Positions 54,503 through 63,559 are shown, counted from the first letter of the stretch. The stretch: 64,000 bases of DNA from Larkinella terrae (GCF_009668025.1 NZ_WJXZ01000002.1:379216-443215), one strand, 5' to 3'. Numbers and translations: made by a program. The notes: a model not told the origin generated them from the letters alone.

Positions 54503-55969
54503 ATGAAGATCATAAAAGCACTTTTTCTCAGCCTTGGCCTGATCACGCTGGCGGGTTCCTGCACCTCGGAGTTTGACAAAATGAACGTCAGTCCGAACGA
54601 CCCGACCTCCATCAGCCCGCAGTATCTGCTGCCGTATGCCCTCGAAGCGTCCATTGACCGGTATTGGGGTGTCCGGACGCGTTTTGAACGCCTGAATCTG
54701 GATGGCGCAATGTGCTGGATGCAGTACCTGACCCGCAACATTTACTCGAATGAAGGCGACAATTACGAAGTTTCGGTAGGGTTTTATACCAACAACTGGA
54801 AGGGTTTTTTCAATGACGGCCAGGTCAACTACCAGCGAATCATTGCGCTGGCCGGACCGGGCGGCAAGTTTGAAAACGCCAACTACGAGGGCGTGGCGCT
54901 GGTGATGCGTTCGTGGGTATTTTCGCTGCTGACCGACGTTTATGGCCCGATTCCGTATACCGACGCGCTGAAGGGAACCGCCGAATCGCCGAATTATTCG
55001 CCGACCTACGATCCCGTCGAGACGGTTTATGCCGGTTTGCTGAAAGACCTGAAAACCGCCAACGAAAAACTGAACGTTGCGGGAACGGCCATTGCCGGGG
55101 ACATTCTGTACGGCGGTGACATTCTGAAATGGAAAAAGTTTGCCAACTCCCTGCGGTTGAAACTGGCTAACCGGCAGGCGGTTAAGAAATCGGCGGAATC
55201 GAAAGCGATTATGGCCGAGATTCTGGGAAATCCAACCACCTATCCGGTTTTTACGAGCAATGCCGACAACGCCAGACTGGCCAACTCCGCCGTATTGCCG
55301 AGCAACAACGAATGGCATCAGGTCATGATTCAGGATGGCCGGACCGACTGGAACATCAGCAAAACGCTGGCAGACCGGCTGAACGAGCTGGGCGACAGCC
55401 GGATTACGGTTTACGCGCAGCCCAACAAAGCCGGTAAATACGAAGGCCACGCCAACGGCCTGCCCGATGCGGTGGCGACGGCTTACCTCGGAACCAGCTC
55501 GGTTTTAGGTCCTTACTTTACGGCTCCGACCGCTCCCGCCGTAATCATGACCTTTTCGGAACTGAACTTGATTCTGGCCGAAGCGGCTTTCGACGGCGAC
55601 ATCACCGGCAGCGCCCAGACCTACCTGGAAAAGGGCATTGCGGCTTCGTTCGATCAATACGGTTTGACGGTTCCGGCCGGTTACCTGGCGAAAGTCGGCA
55701 CGGCCACCAAGGCAACGATCATGGAACAAAAATGGATTTCGTTGTTCGGACAGGCCATCGAAGCCTGGACGGAATACCGCCGAACGGGCCTGCCGGTTTT
55801 GCCAGCGAAAGATTCCCGCTCGGTTTTCTCCAACGACGGCGTGTTGCCAACCCGCCTGAAATACCCGACTTCGGAGTACTCGCTGAACAAGGCAAGTCTG
55901 GATAAAGGCATCTCGCTGCTGGGCGGAGCCGACGATATGAAGTCCAAATTGTGGTGGGTGGAGAAATAG
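54503..55969 (+). CDS. SusD/RagB-family nutrient-binding lipoprotein (SusD-like_2 type)
   Basis: The 488-residue protein has a lipobox signal (LGLITLAGSC). The fold matches the SusD-like_2 subgroup: DKMNVSPNDPTSISPQYLLP near the start, GVALVMRSWVFSLLTDVYGP and IPYTDALKG in the helical TPR part, LILAEAAFDGD and the closing LPTRLKYPTSEYSLN. It caps the SusC-like barrel on the cell surface and captures ligand. In my knowledge SusD-like_2 pairs are often found with amino-acid or peptide genes rather than polysaccharide loci, which fits the aminotransferase downstream. Confidence 0.94.
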   Translation: MKIIKALFLSLGLITLAGSCTSEFDKMNVSPNDPTSISPQYLLPYALEASIDRYWGVRTRFERLNLDGAMCWMQYLTRNIYSNEGDNYEVSVGFYTNNWKGFFNDGQVNYQRIIALAGPGGKFENANYEGVALVMRSWVFSLLTDVYGPIPYTDALKGTAESPNYSPTYDPVETVYAGLLKDLKTANEKLNVAGTAIAGDILYGGDILKWKKFANSLRLKLANRQAVKKSAESKAIMAEILGNPTTYPVFTSNADNARLANSAVLPSNNEWHQVMIQDGRTDWNISKTLADRLNELGDSRITVYAQPNKAGKYEGHANGLPDAVATAYLGTSSVLGPYFTAPTAPAVIMTFSELNLILAEAAFDGDITGSAQTYLEKGIAASFDQYGLTVPAGYLAKVGTATKATIMEQKWISLFGQAIEAWTEYRRTGLPVLPAKDSRSVFSNDGVLPTRLKYPTSEYSLNKASLDKGISLLGGADDMKSKLWWVEK

Positions 55970-55981
55970 TGAAGAGTTAAG

Positions 55982-56008
55982 AATTAACAATGAATAATTA
56001 ACAATGAA
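55982..56008. repeat. short tandem of AATTAACAATGAA between susD-like gene and lipoprotein gene
   Basis: AATTAACAATGAA occurs at 55982-55994 and 55996-56008. The same word is part of the arms of the large inverted repeat at 59623-59696, so both belong to one repeat family. Confidence 0.55.
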
Positions 56009-56016
56009 GATGACTT

Positions 56017-56496
56017 ATGAAGAGATATAAACTGTTTATATTGAGTGGATTAGTTGCCGTCGGTGGCCTGCTTGCCGGGTGCGAAAAGAAAGAAGATCCG
56101 TTTGTGGATCGCGTGGTTGCACCGGTTTTGGTGCTGGTCGACGGCGCTGCGGACGGGGGCGGCCAAACCGCCGAGCCGGTGGTGACGTCGAAGATCAGCG
56201 CGCCGGTGGTGATGACCGTCAAGATTCTGGAACTTGACAAGAGCGGCATCCTGAACAACAAGATCGGCATCGACTCAATTCCGGTGGCTTCGCTGGCGCT
56301 CAAACTGACCAAACGGGACGGAACGGCCATTGCCGACCTGAAAACCGATAATACCGGTAAGGCGACACTGACCAAAACCTGGGCCGAACTGGGCATTACC
56401 GCGCCCGCCGTCGGAAGCAGTGTTTCGCTGACCTGGGCGGGCGAATACAAGGGCCAGGCGTTTGCCCGGCTGTCGCGGGTTCAGGGCGTTAATTAA
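56017..56496 (+). CDS. small lipoprotein of a SusC/SusD operon, function unknown
   Basis: The 159-residue protein has a lipobox signal (LVAVGGLLAGCEKKEDP). The mature part is beta-rich with an Ig-like or transthyretin-like repeat (SLALKLTKRDGTAIADLKTD, TGKATLTKTWAELG). In SusCD operons the gene after susD often encodes a surface glycan-binding lipoprotein; this one is much smaller and shows no known binding motif. It is 47 bases after the susD-like gene, so co-transcription is likely. Confidence 0.75.
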   Translation: MKRYKLFILSGLVAVGGLLAGCEKKEDPFVDRVVAPVLVLVDGAADGGGQTAEPVVTSKISAPVVMTVKILELDKSGILNNKIGIDSIPVASLALKLTKRDGTAIADLKTDNTGKATLTKTWAELGITAPAVGSSVSLTWAGEYKGQAFARLSRVQGVN

Positions 56497-56624
56497 GAAA
56501 TTCAATACCGTCAGTCGCTGGTCTCCCGGTTTTCAGTTCAGGCTGAAAATCAGAAGATTCGGCGACTGACATATCGCTTATTACTCATTGCTAAACGAAA
56601 ACAATTCATCTAACAATTCGTACT

Positions 56625-57773
56625 ATGTCTCTTAATCGTCGTGAATGGCTCCGGTCCGGTTTGCTGGCCGGTGTAGGTTTAGCAGCTGCTCCAGCGGCTT
56701 ATTGTGAACCCTGGCTGGACAAAGCAGAACTGGCCGGTGTGCAACCGCCAACCGCTCCGAAAGCCGCGCTGAAGGCCCGTTTGTCGGCCAACGAAAATCC
56801 GCACGGGCCATCGCCCAAAGCGATCAAAGCCATCAACGAAGCCGCTTCGGAAGGCTTTCTGTATCCGTTCCAGTACGGCATGCAGTTGCAGAAAATGATT
56901 GCGGAGGAAGAGGGCGTCGCACCGGAGCAAATCCTGCTTTCGGCCGGTTCGGGAGCCTTGCTGCACGCAACGGCCCTGCAGTATGCCTACAGCAATCCGG
57001 GCAGCAGCGTGCTGTCGGCCGACCCCACTTACGAACAACTCGTTCGGGCGGCCGTGATGCACGGCATGACGTGGGACAAAGTGCCCCTGACCAGCGGCAC
57101 CTACGACCACAATCTGGAAGAGATGGAAAAGAAGGTGAACGACAAAACCGGTCTGGTTTACATCTGTAACCCCAACAACCCCACGGGCGTAACGATCAAT
57201 CCGGAGGCACTGCGGACGTTTGTGGATCGCGTTTCGGCCAAAAAACCGGTGTTCGTTGACGAAGCCTACATTCACTACACGGGCGACCCGAAGAAATACA
57301 CGGTGATTGAAAACATCAAGAAAGGCCAGAATGTGATGGTGGCCAAGACGTTCTCGAAAATCTACGGCATGGCGGGTTTGCGAATGGGCTACATGGTGGG
57401 CCAGCCGGATACGCTGAAAGCCATTTCGAAATGGGGCGGGGGGACCGGAAACCTGACGATGACGACCTTGCGGGCGGCTCTGGCGTGTTATAAAGACGAC
57501 GAATTTATCAAATATTCCCTCGGTAAAGGACTGGAAGCCCGCGAGTTTCTGTACACCACACTGAAACAGAACGGCTACACCTACCTGCCCTCGGGCACCA
57601 ATTTCGTGCTGTTCCCGATCCGGATGAAAGGCGACGATTTCACCAAGAAAATGATGGAAAACGGCGTGAGCGTCCGGCAGTGGAAATTCGATGGCCAGTT
57701 CTGGTGCCGCGTCAGCCTCGGGACGATGGAGCAGATGAAATACTTCGCCGACGCCCTGAAGGTTATCTCATAA
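56625..57773 (+). CDS. Tat-exported PLP-dependent aminotransferase (histidinol-phosphate aminotransferase-like)
   Basis: The 382-residue protein starts with a Tat signal (NRREWLR at residues 4-10, then a Gly/Ala-rich core ending PAAYCEP), so it is folded with its cofactor before export. The rest is a fold-type I aminotransferase of the HisC/class I-II type: SANENPHGPSPKAIKAI, ICNPNNPTGVTINPEAL, VDEAYIHY, and Lys245 in AKTFSKIYGMAGLRMGYM, which binds PLP. The C-terminal Arg in FWCRVSLGTMEQM would bind the substrate carboxylate. It follows the SusCD operon by 128 bases on the same strand. A periplasmic aminotransferase is unusual; its substrate and amino acceptor are unknown. Confidence 0.9.
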   Translation: MSLNRREWLRSGLLAGVGLAAAPAAYCEPWLDKAELAGVQPPTAPKAALKARLSANENPHGPSPKAIKAINEAASEGFLYPFQYGMQLQKMIAEEEGVAPEQILLSAGSGALLHATALQYAYSNPGSSVLSADPTYEQLVRAAVMHGMTWDKVPLTSGTYDHNLEEMEKKVNDKTGLVYICNPNNPTGVTINPEALRTFVDRVSAKKPVFVDEAYIHYTGDPKKYTVIENIKKGQNVMVAKTFSKIYGMAGLRMGYMVGQPDTLKAISKWGGGTGNLTMTTLRAALACYKDDEFIKYSLGKGLEAREFLYTTLKQNGYTYLPSGTNFVLFPIRMKGDDFTKKMMENGVSVRQWKFDGQFWCRVSLGTMEQMKYFADALKVIS

Positions 57774-57778
57774 GTACT

Positions 57779-57856
57779 CACGGACTGTTAGTCCGTTTGA
57801 TTCTTGTGATTTAAGATGTTAACTTTTGTTGAGGATTTCACGGACTAAAGTCCGTG
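57779..57856. repeat. pair of CGGACT/AGTCCG hairpins
   Basis: ACGGACT-GTT-AGTCCGT at 57780-57796 and CACGGACT-AA-AGTCCGTG at 57839-57856 are two related short hairpins. They look like a REP-type unit between the aminotransferase gene and aroB. The first may also stop transcription, since it lies 7 bases after the stop codon. Confidence 0.7.
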
Positions 57857-57919
57857 GCTACGTGATTGAAATCGCTTCCGAAGACTTACCTTTGGAAGCG
57901 ATTTTTCTATCATCTCCTT

Positions 57920-58945
57920 ATGTCCGTTCAGATTTCACCCCTGGCCGAAAGTTTGTCGGCTTTTCTAAAACAACATAATTATTCGGCCATTGCGGTGCTG
58001 GTCGATGCAAATACGAAGCGTTTTTGCTATCCGGCTATAAAAAATATTTTACCGAAACATAAAATTATTATGATTCGGCCGGGAGAACATTTCAAGAATC
58101 TGGCGACCTGCGAAGTGGTTTGGCAGGCTTTGACAGACGCCGAATTTGACCGTCATGCGTTGGTGATTGACCTCGGAGGGGGCGTTATTGGCGATTTAGG
58201 CGGTTTTTGTGCCGCAACTTACAAACGCGGCATCGATTTTATTCAGATTCCAACCACTTTATTGTCGCAGGTTGACGCAAGTGTGGGCGGAAAACTAGGT
58301 ATTGACTTTCACGGATTTAAGAACCATATTGGGGTCTTTAAATTACCGGAAGCAGTTCTGATCGACACGGTTTTCTTTCAAACATTACCGGAGCTGGAAT
58401 TGCGGTCGGGATTTGCCGAAATTATCAAGCATTGCCTGATTGCCGACGCGGCCAAATGGAACATCATCCGTCGCCGGGATTTGAATCAGCAGAACTGGGA
58501 CGATCTGGTGCCGCATTCGGTCGAAATAAAAAAAAATATCGTTGCGCAAGATCCAAACGAGAAGGGAATTCGTAAGATATTAAACTTCGGCCACACGTTG
58601 GGACATGCGCTCGAAACGCATTTTTTAGCCGATCCCAAACGCCGGTTGATGCACGGGGAAGCCATTGCCGCCGGTATGATTGCCGAAGCATTTATTGCCA
58701 ACCGGAAAGGAATGATCGATACCGGTTTGCTGGAACAGATTGAGGAGTACCTTTTTTCAATTTACGGACGCGTTACCATTGCTGACTCCGATCTGGAGCC
58801 GGTTTTAATGTTGACGCTGCAGGACAAAAAAAACCGGAATGGCCAGGTGCGAATGGCGCTGCTGGACGGACCGGGAAGCTGTGCGTACGATGTGCCGGTA
58901 ACCAAATCAGAAATGCGCCGGGCACTGGATTATTATCGAACCTAA
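57920..58945 (+). CDS. aroB: 3-dehydroquinate synthase
   Basis: I chose the ATG at 57920 (MSVQISPLAESLSAFL); an in-frame ATG 54 bases upstream would add a non-conserved stretch. The 341-residue protein has the AroB motifs: VIDLGGGVIGDLGGFCAATY (NAD binding), PTTLLSQVDASVGGKLGID, GFAEIIKHCLI and NFGHTLGHALETHF with its metal-binding His residues. It makes 3-dehydroquinate from DAHP, the product of the synthase encoded at 19312. It is not in an operon with other shikimate genes here. Confidence 0.95.
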   Translation: MSVQISPLAESLSAFLKQHNYSAIAVLVDANTKRFCYPAIKNILPKHKIIMIRPGEHFKNLATCEVVWQALTDAEFDRHALVIDLGGGVIGDLGGFCAATYKRGIDFIQIPTTLLSQVDASVGGKLGIDFHGFKNHIGVFKLPEAVLIDTVFFQTLPELELRSGFAEIIKHCLIADAAKWNIIRRRDLNQQNWDDLVPHSVEIKKNIVAQDPNEKGIRKILNFGHTLGHALETHFLADPKRRLMHGEAIAAGMIAEAFIANRKGMIDTGLLEQIEEYLFSIYGRVTIADSDLEPVLMLTLQDKKNRNGQVRMALLDGPGSCAYDVPVTKSEMRRALDYYRT

Positions 58946-59080
58946 ACTGGAAGCAGAATCGGGCCGTTCACGCGGTTTTTGGAACTTGCAGACAGAAAAG
59001 TTAATAAAAATAATACAATTCATTTTCTAACCAGTTTGTCTATAAGCTTCAATTTTACAACCCTGTTAAACAGTTCGTTT

Positions 59081-59617
59081 ATGAAACATTTTATCGGCGT
59101 CCTTGTGTTGCTGGCTGTGGTTTCGCTGGCCGGTTGCATGCCTGGAAAATTATTCGTTGAGCACGATTACAGCTACGAAGGGCATTTTAAAAATTACGAG
59201 TCATTCAATTTTCTGGAATGCGAGTATATTGATTCAACTCTCCTCTGCTCAGATATTCAGGAAGCCATTCGCCACCAGATGGAAGCCCGCGGTTATAAAG
59301 TCGCCAACCGTGCTCCCAACCTGCTGATTTCCTACAATATTTTCCGCAACGACCTGCGTTTCAGGGGCTATCAACAACCGGTTATCAAAGACTGGGTGGT
59401 GAGCGAAGACGGCGACGCGACCTACAAACGAATCGATTACAACCTCGACGAAGGAACGCTGATGATTTCCCTGATTGACGCCGATACCTATCAGGTGATC
59501 TGGAAAGGCTACGCGTCGAGGGTAACCCGAAATCCGAATTTCAAGAACAATTACTTCAAGGGAATCGTCCGATCCATCTTTGACCAGTATCCGCTACTGG
59601 CATCGGCGAGGAAATAG
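59081..59617 (+). CDS. DUF4136-type lipoprotein
   Basis: The start at 59081 gives a lipobox signal (MKHFIGVLVLLAVVSLAGC); the frame is open 34 codons further upstream without signal character. The 178-residue product resembles DUF4136: YESFNFLECEYIDSTLLCSD, IRHQMEARGYKVANRAPNLL, then a strand-rich end (TLMISLIDADTYQVIWKGYA). Such proteins are lipoproteins of unknown role that are widespread in Bacteroidota. It is a single gene, convergent with the ABC ATPase gene. Confidence 0.8.
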   Translation: MKHFIGVLVLLAVVSLAGCMPGKLFVEHDYSYEGHFKNYESFNFLECEYIDSTLLCSDIQEAIRHQMEARGYKVANRAPNLLISYNIFRNDLRFRGYQQPVIKDWVVSEDGDATYKRIDYNLDEGTLMISLIDADTYQVIWKGYASRVTRNPNFKNNYFKGIVRSIFDQYPLLASARK

Positions 59618-59622
59618 CTTTT

Positions 59623-59696
59623 CAAATGAATAATGAACAATTAACAATGAATACACGCGTCAGCCTGTTCATTGTTAATTGTTCATTATTCATTTG
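59623..59696. repeat. perfect 29-base inverted repeat overlapping the gldA stop
   Basis: The arms 59623-59651 and 59668-59696, built on ATGAATAATGAACAATTAAC, pair perfectly around a 16-base loop. The right arm encodes the last residues (SNE) and the stop codon of the minus-strand ABC ATPase gene. The element probably also acts as a bidirectional terminator between the two convergent genes. Confidence 0.85.
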
Positions 59697-60624
59697 AAGT
59701 CAATTCCCTGAATATCCCCTCCAGACTGCTTTCCTGCTGTTTTAGCCCAACCAGGGTGAGGTTTTTGTCGGCGGCCAGGCGGAAAACAGCCGCCCGCAGA
59801 TCGGTGCCTTTATCAGCCGTCAGCCGGTAGCGGTTTTCGTCCAGCACTTCCACTTGCCGCACCCCCGGAATTCCGTTCAGCAGAACGGTTTCGTCGCCTA
59901 AATCCTGTTCAAATTCGGCCACGACCACAGTGGCGCCGTCGGAGGTTTCCCGCAACTGATTCAGCAAGCCATCGGCTACGATCCGTCCCCGGTTGATGAT
60001 GATCACCCGGTCGCAGAGCGCTTCGACTTCCTGCATGATGTGCGTGGAGAATAACACGGTTTTTTCGCGGCCAATGGTGCGGATCACCTGCCGGATTTCC
60101 GTGAGCTGGTTGGGGTCTAAACCGGTGGTGGGTTCGTCTAAAATCAAAACCGGTGGGTTGTGAATCAGGGCCTGTGCCAGTCCGACGCGCTGCCGGTAGC
60201 CTTTCGACAACTGCCCGATCTTTTTGCGTTGTTCCAGTTGCAGGCCGACCAGGTCGATCATCTCCGCAATCCGGCGGTTTAGCGCCGACCCGCGCAACCC
60301 GTGCAGCGAACCCGCAAACTGCAGAAATTCCTTCACGTACATCTCAAGGTACAGCGGGTTATGCTCCGGCAGATAGCCCAAACTTCGCCGTACATCGATC
60401 GAATTGGTCCGAACGTCAAAACCGTTCACTTCCACCGTGCCTTCGGTAGGAGGCAAATAAGCCGTCGCTATTTTCATGGTGGTGGACTTTCCGGCGCCGT
60501 TGGGTCCCAGAAATCCCACGATCTCGCCCGGTTGAACGGCAAATGAAATCGCGTCGACCGCCCGCTGGGTTGTTGTGCCGTTTTGGGCGTATATTTTAGT
60601 CAGGTTTTTTACCAGAATGGACAT
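59686..60624 (-). CDS. gldA: GldA-type gliding-motility ABC transporter ATPase
   Basis: The 312-residue ATPase has Walker A GFLGPNGAGKST, the signature region IGQLSKGYRQRVGLAQALIHN, Walker B VLILDEPTTGLDPNQL and the H-loop STHIMQEVE. The stretch LGYLPEHNPLYLEMYVKEFLQF is characteristic of GldA, the ATPase that works with membrane subunits GldF and GldG in gliding motility; those genes are not in this window. Other ABC-2 exporters share much of this, so the gene name is likely but not certain. The last residues are encoded by an inverted repeat. Confidence 0.78.
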   Translation of the reverse strand: MSILVKNLTKIYAQNGTTTQRAVDAISFAVQPGEIVGFLGPNGAGKSTTMKIATAYLPPTEGTVEVNGFDVRTNSIDVRRSLGYLPEHNPLYLEMYVKEFLQFAGSLHGLRGSALNRRIAEMIDLVGLQLEQRKKIGQLSKGYRQRVGLAQALIHNPPVLILDEPTTGLDPNQLTEIRQVIRTIGREKTVLFSTHIMQEVEALCDRVIIINRGRIVADGLLNQLRETSDGATVVVAEFEQDLGDETVLLNGIPGVRQVEVLDENRYRLTADKGTDLRAAVFRLAADKNLTLVGLKQQESSLEGIFRELTSNE

Positions 60625-60781
60625 CGATCAGTTCAAAAATGCAAAGAGATGGGTTGCAATGTAAAAAAGCAAAAGAATTGTTTTTCGTGACTTATCCGCC
60701 TTTCAAACCAAAGGCTTGCCAGAAAGCTTTCCATTCGTTATTAATTGCCAGGCAATTTAACGGCCTTTCTTGTTAACTGGT

Positions 60782-61067
60782 AGCCCGAAGGGCTTCACTG
60801 TGGATAACTCCGAATGCAATTCGGGGTAGAATCGCACCACCAGACTCTCCAACCCCAGCGGGGTTGAATAGGTGCAGACTGAGTCAACCCCGCTGGGGTT
60901 GCGGCTACACCTCCGATTTTCTAGTCCCCGAATTGCATTCGGGGTTATCCACAGTGAAGTCCTTCGGACTTTTAACAGCTTACTTAGTATATCTAAAACC
61001 GGAGTTTTGTCATTTTCCTTGCCCCGAATTGCATCCGGAGTTATCCGTAGTGAAGTCCTTCGGACTT
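60782..61067. repeat. hairpin island: three 45-base units and two 15-base palindromes
   Basis: Unit 1 (60782-60826) is the near-exact reverse complement of unit 2 (60926-60970), and unit 3 (61022-61066) is a direct copy of unit 2 with a few changes. Each contains CGAATTGCATTCGG (or a variant) and a GTCCTTCGGACT-like palindrome. Between units 1 and 2 lie AACCCCAGCGGGGTT and AACCCCGCTGGGGTT. The structure resembles bacterial composite REP elements. The rest of 60625-61290 shows no gene. Confidence 0.85.
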
Positions 61068-61290
61068 TCAAAAGCTTGCTTAGGATGTTCAAAAGCCTGG
61101 TACGTTCGGGATGGATTGTCGAGACACATTTCTGCCATAGCTAACCTTAATAGACCGGCACCATTTTACGTTAATAGATGGAAAAACTCCCCGTTCTATT
61201 AACGGCGTTTTTCAAAAACCGCTTTTAAAACCAAAAACAATTTTTATTTTTAGCCTTCCGTTCTTCCCTAAACGGGCTGAAACAACTGCA

Positions 61291-61734
61291 ATGAGAACGA
61301 CGTACATCGGTATGGTAGTGGGTTGCCTGACAGCAATCAGTACCTGGGCGCAGCAACCGGGTACGCAAAGTCCAACCCTGGAACACATCGATATTATCGG
61401 TCACCCGCCGGAAGTCTTTACCAACTGTGACAACGCCCAGACGCAGACGGAGATGAATATGTGCGCCCAGATGCGTTTTCAGAAAGCCGACCAGGAACTT
61501 AACGCGGTTTACAAGCAGCTGATCGAACTCGTATCCAAAGACGATAAAACGCTGGTGATCGAGGCTCAGCGGCAGTGGATCGCTTACCGCGACGCGCATT
61601 GCAAGGTGTACGAAAAAATGTACCAGGGCGGTTCCATGCTCAATATGGTGATTGCCAACTGCAAGGAAACCACCACTTTAAGTCGCATTAACGAATTGAA
61701 AGAACTGATAGCCGAACGCAAACTTAGACAATAA
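61291..61734 (+). CDS. LprI-like (DUF1311) exported protein
   Basis: The 147-residue protein has a signal peptide (MRTTYIGMVVGCLTAISTWAQ) and a DUF1311/LprI domain: DNAQTQTEMNMCAQMRFQKA, then LNAVYKQLIELV and IEAQRQWIAYRDAHCKVYEK, with paired Cys residues. LprI of Mycobacterium is reported to inhibit lysozyme; most family members are untested. There is no lipobox here, so it is periplasmic or secreted. The permease gene follows after 9 bases and may be co-transcribed. Confidence 0.88.
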   Translation: MRTTYIGMVVGCLTAISTWAQQPGTQSPTLEHIDIIGHPPEVFTNCDNAQTQTEMNMCAQMRFQKADQELNAVYKQLIELVSKDDKTLVIEAQRQWIAYRDAHCKVYEKMYQGGSMLNMVIANCKETTTLSRINELKELIAERKLRQ

Positions 61735-61743
61735 GCCCAACGT

Positions 61744-63411
61744 ATGAGTGACTCTGTATTCCGGAAAAAATCTGTTGTAAAAGCCGTAGCCGACGTCGAC
61801 GAGGGAGCTTCGTCACACATGAACAAGATTCTGGGCGTTCGCGACCTGACTTCGTTCGGAATAGCGGCCATCATCGGAGCCGGAATTTTCAGTACGATTG
61901 GGCGTGCCAGCGTCAACGGTGGCCCGGCGGTGTCGCTGCTGTTTGTTTTTACGGCCATTGCCTGCGTGTTTACGGCCCTCAGCTACGCCCAGTTTGCCTC
62001 CACGGTGCCGGTGAGTGGTAGCGCTTATACCTACGCTTATGTGTCGTTCGGGGAGATTTTCGCCTGGATTATCGGCTGGGCACTCATTCTGGAATACGCC
62101 GTCAGCAACATGGTGGTAGCCATTTCGTGGTCCGAATACTTTACCTCCATGCTGGAAGGGTTCGGCCTTCATTTTCCAGCGTATTGGGCCACCGACTACG
62201 GATCGGCCGCCCGGGCGTATGCGGAGGTGCAGGCCAGTGCGTCGCCGGCCGGTTTATCCGCCCACACGCGCGAACTCGCGCAGGCTTTTCAGGATGCCCC
62301 GGCTCTCGGCAGTCTCAAGCTGATCGCCGACATCCCTGCCGGATTGATTACGGTTTTGATTACGGCACTGGTTTACGTCGGCATCAAAGAATCCCGCACG
62401 GCCAGCAACCTGCTGGTGGTGTTGAAACTGGCGGTGATTGGGCTGGTTATTGTGGCCGGTGCTTTTTACGTAAAACCGGAAAACTGGTCGCCGTTTGCAC
62501 CCAACGGCGTCGGTGGTGTATTGAGCGGGGTGGCCTCGGTTTTCTTTGCCTTCATCGGTTTCGATTCCATTTCGACCACGGCGGAGGAATGCCGGAATCC
62601 GCAGCGCGATTTGCCCCGGGCGATGATTTATTGCCTGATCATCTGCACGGTTTTGTACGTCCTGATTACCCTGGTGCTGACCGGCATGGTGAATTACAAG
62701 GAACTGGGCGTCGATGATCCGCTGGCGTACGTGTTCCAGAAAGTCGACCTGAATTTTATCGCCGGAATTATTTCGGTCAGTGCAGTCGTCGCCATTACGA
62801 GCGCCTTGCTGGTGTATCAACTGGGTCAGCCGCGCATCTGGATGACGATGAGCCGCGACGGCTTGCTGTGGCCGAAGTTCTCGAAAATTCACCCGAAATA
62901 CCGGACGCCCTCTTTTGCCACCATCGTGACCGGTTTTCTGGTCGCCATTCCGTCGCTTTTTCTGGATATGCAGTTTTTCATCGACCTTACCAGCGTCGGC
63001 ACGTTCTTCGCGTTCATTCTGGTTTGTGGCGGTATTCTGTTTCTGGACGCCAAAGGTCTTTCCAAACATTCCAAGTTCAAAGTGCCGTTCGTGAATGGAA
63101 AATACATTATTGGCCTGGCGTTGATTGTAGCGGTTTTTCTGGTCGTTCGTTCGGGCGGTTTTGTAAGTGGCATTGAAGAAAAGCCATTGCTGGCGGTTTT
63201 CTGGCTGAGCTGGGCCATGTTTGCGGTATTGTCCTTCCAATATAATTTCTCACTTCTGCCGGTTTTAGGCATTCTTACCAATCTCTACCTGATGACCGAA
63301 TTGGGAGTCAGCAACTGGGCGATTTTCGTCGTCTGGCTGGTGATTGGTCTGGTGATCTACTTTTCATATGGCTACCGGAAAAGTAAACTGGCAGCGGAAG
63401 TAGTTCAATAA
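61744..63411 (+). CDS. APC-family amino acid permease
   Basis: The 555-residue integral membrane protein belongs to the amino acid-polyamine-organocation family. The conserved unwound helix 1 reads IAAIIGAGIFSTIGRAS, and helix 6 reads FFAFIGFDSISTTAEECRNPQRDLPRA, where substrate and ions bind. About 12 to 14 membrane helices are present. It resembles the cationic amino acid transporter (CAT/YfnA) subgroup, which often has a larger loop between helices 3 and 5 (here about 135-195). The exact amino acid carried is not shown by sequence. Confidence 0.93.
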   Translation: MSDSVFRKKSVVKAVADVDEGASSHMNKILGVRDLTSFGIAAIIGAGIFSTIGRASVNGGPAVSLLFVFTAIACVFTALSYAQFASTVPVSGSAYTYAYVSFGEIFAWIIGWALILEYAVSNMVVAISWSEYFTSMLEGFGLHFPAYWATDYGSAARAYAEVQASASPAGLSAHTRELAQAFQDAPALGSLKLIADIPAGLITVLITALVYVGIKESRTASNLLVVLKLAVIGLVIVAGAFYVKPENWSPFAPNGVGGVLSGVASVFFAFIGFDSISTTAEECRNPQRDLPRAMIYCLIICTVLYVLITLVLTGMVNYKELGVDDPLAYVFQKVDLNFIAGIISVSAVVAITSALLVYQLGQPRIWMTMSRDGLLWPKFSKIHPKYRTPSFATIVTGFLVAIPSLFLDMQFFIDLTSVGTFFAFILVCGGILFLDAKGLSKHSKFKVPFVNGKYIIGLALIVAVFLVVRSGGFVSGIEEKPLLAVFWLSWAMFAVLSFQYNFSLLPVLGILTNLYLMTELGVSNWAIFVVWLVIGLVIYFSYGYRKSKLAAEVVQ

Positions 63412-63559
63412 GCACGGCAATGGTGCCGGTTTCGCCATAGAAAAGCTGCATTCATGGCATAAAAAGAGAAAATAATTCAATAATTTTTAAATTGATTGTA
63501 CATTCAAAAATACTTCTGTTATATTGGAGCCCGAATTGGTAAAAATTGTTGGAGGCTGA

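Noticed and set aside
54473-55450. 325-codon open frame antisense to the susD-like gene
   Set aside because: It is a shadow of the SusD-like coding sequence, with no recognisable domain.
60782-61067. CRISPR-like array
   Set aside because: The units are palindromic, differ in orientation and are not separated by spacers of constant length; no cas genes are nearby.
60757-61092. 111-codon minus-strand frame in the hairpin island
   Set aside because: Its peptide repeats (such as LHSELSTVKPFGLP) are translations of the palindromic repeat units.
62254-63240. 328-codon open frame antisense to the amino acid permease
   Set aside because: It is rich in Gln, His and Asn, as expected from the complement of membrane-helix codons.
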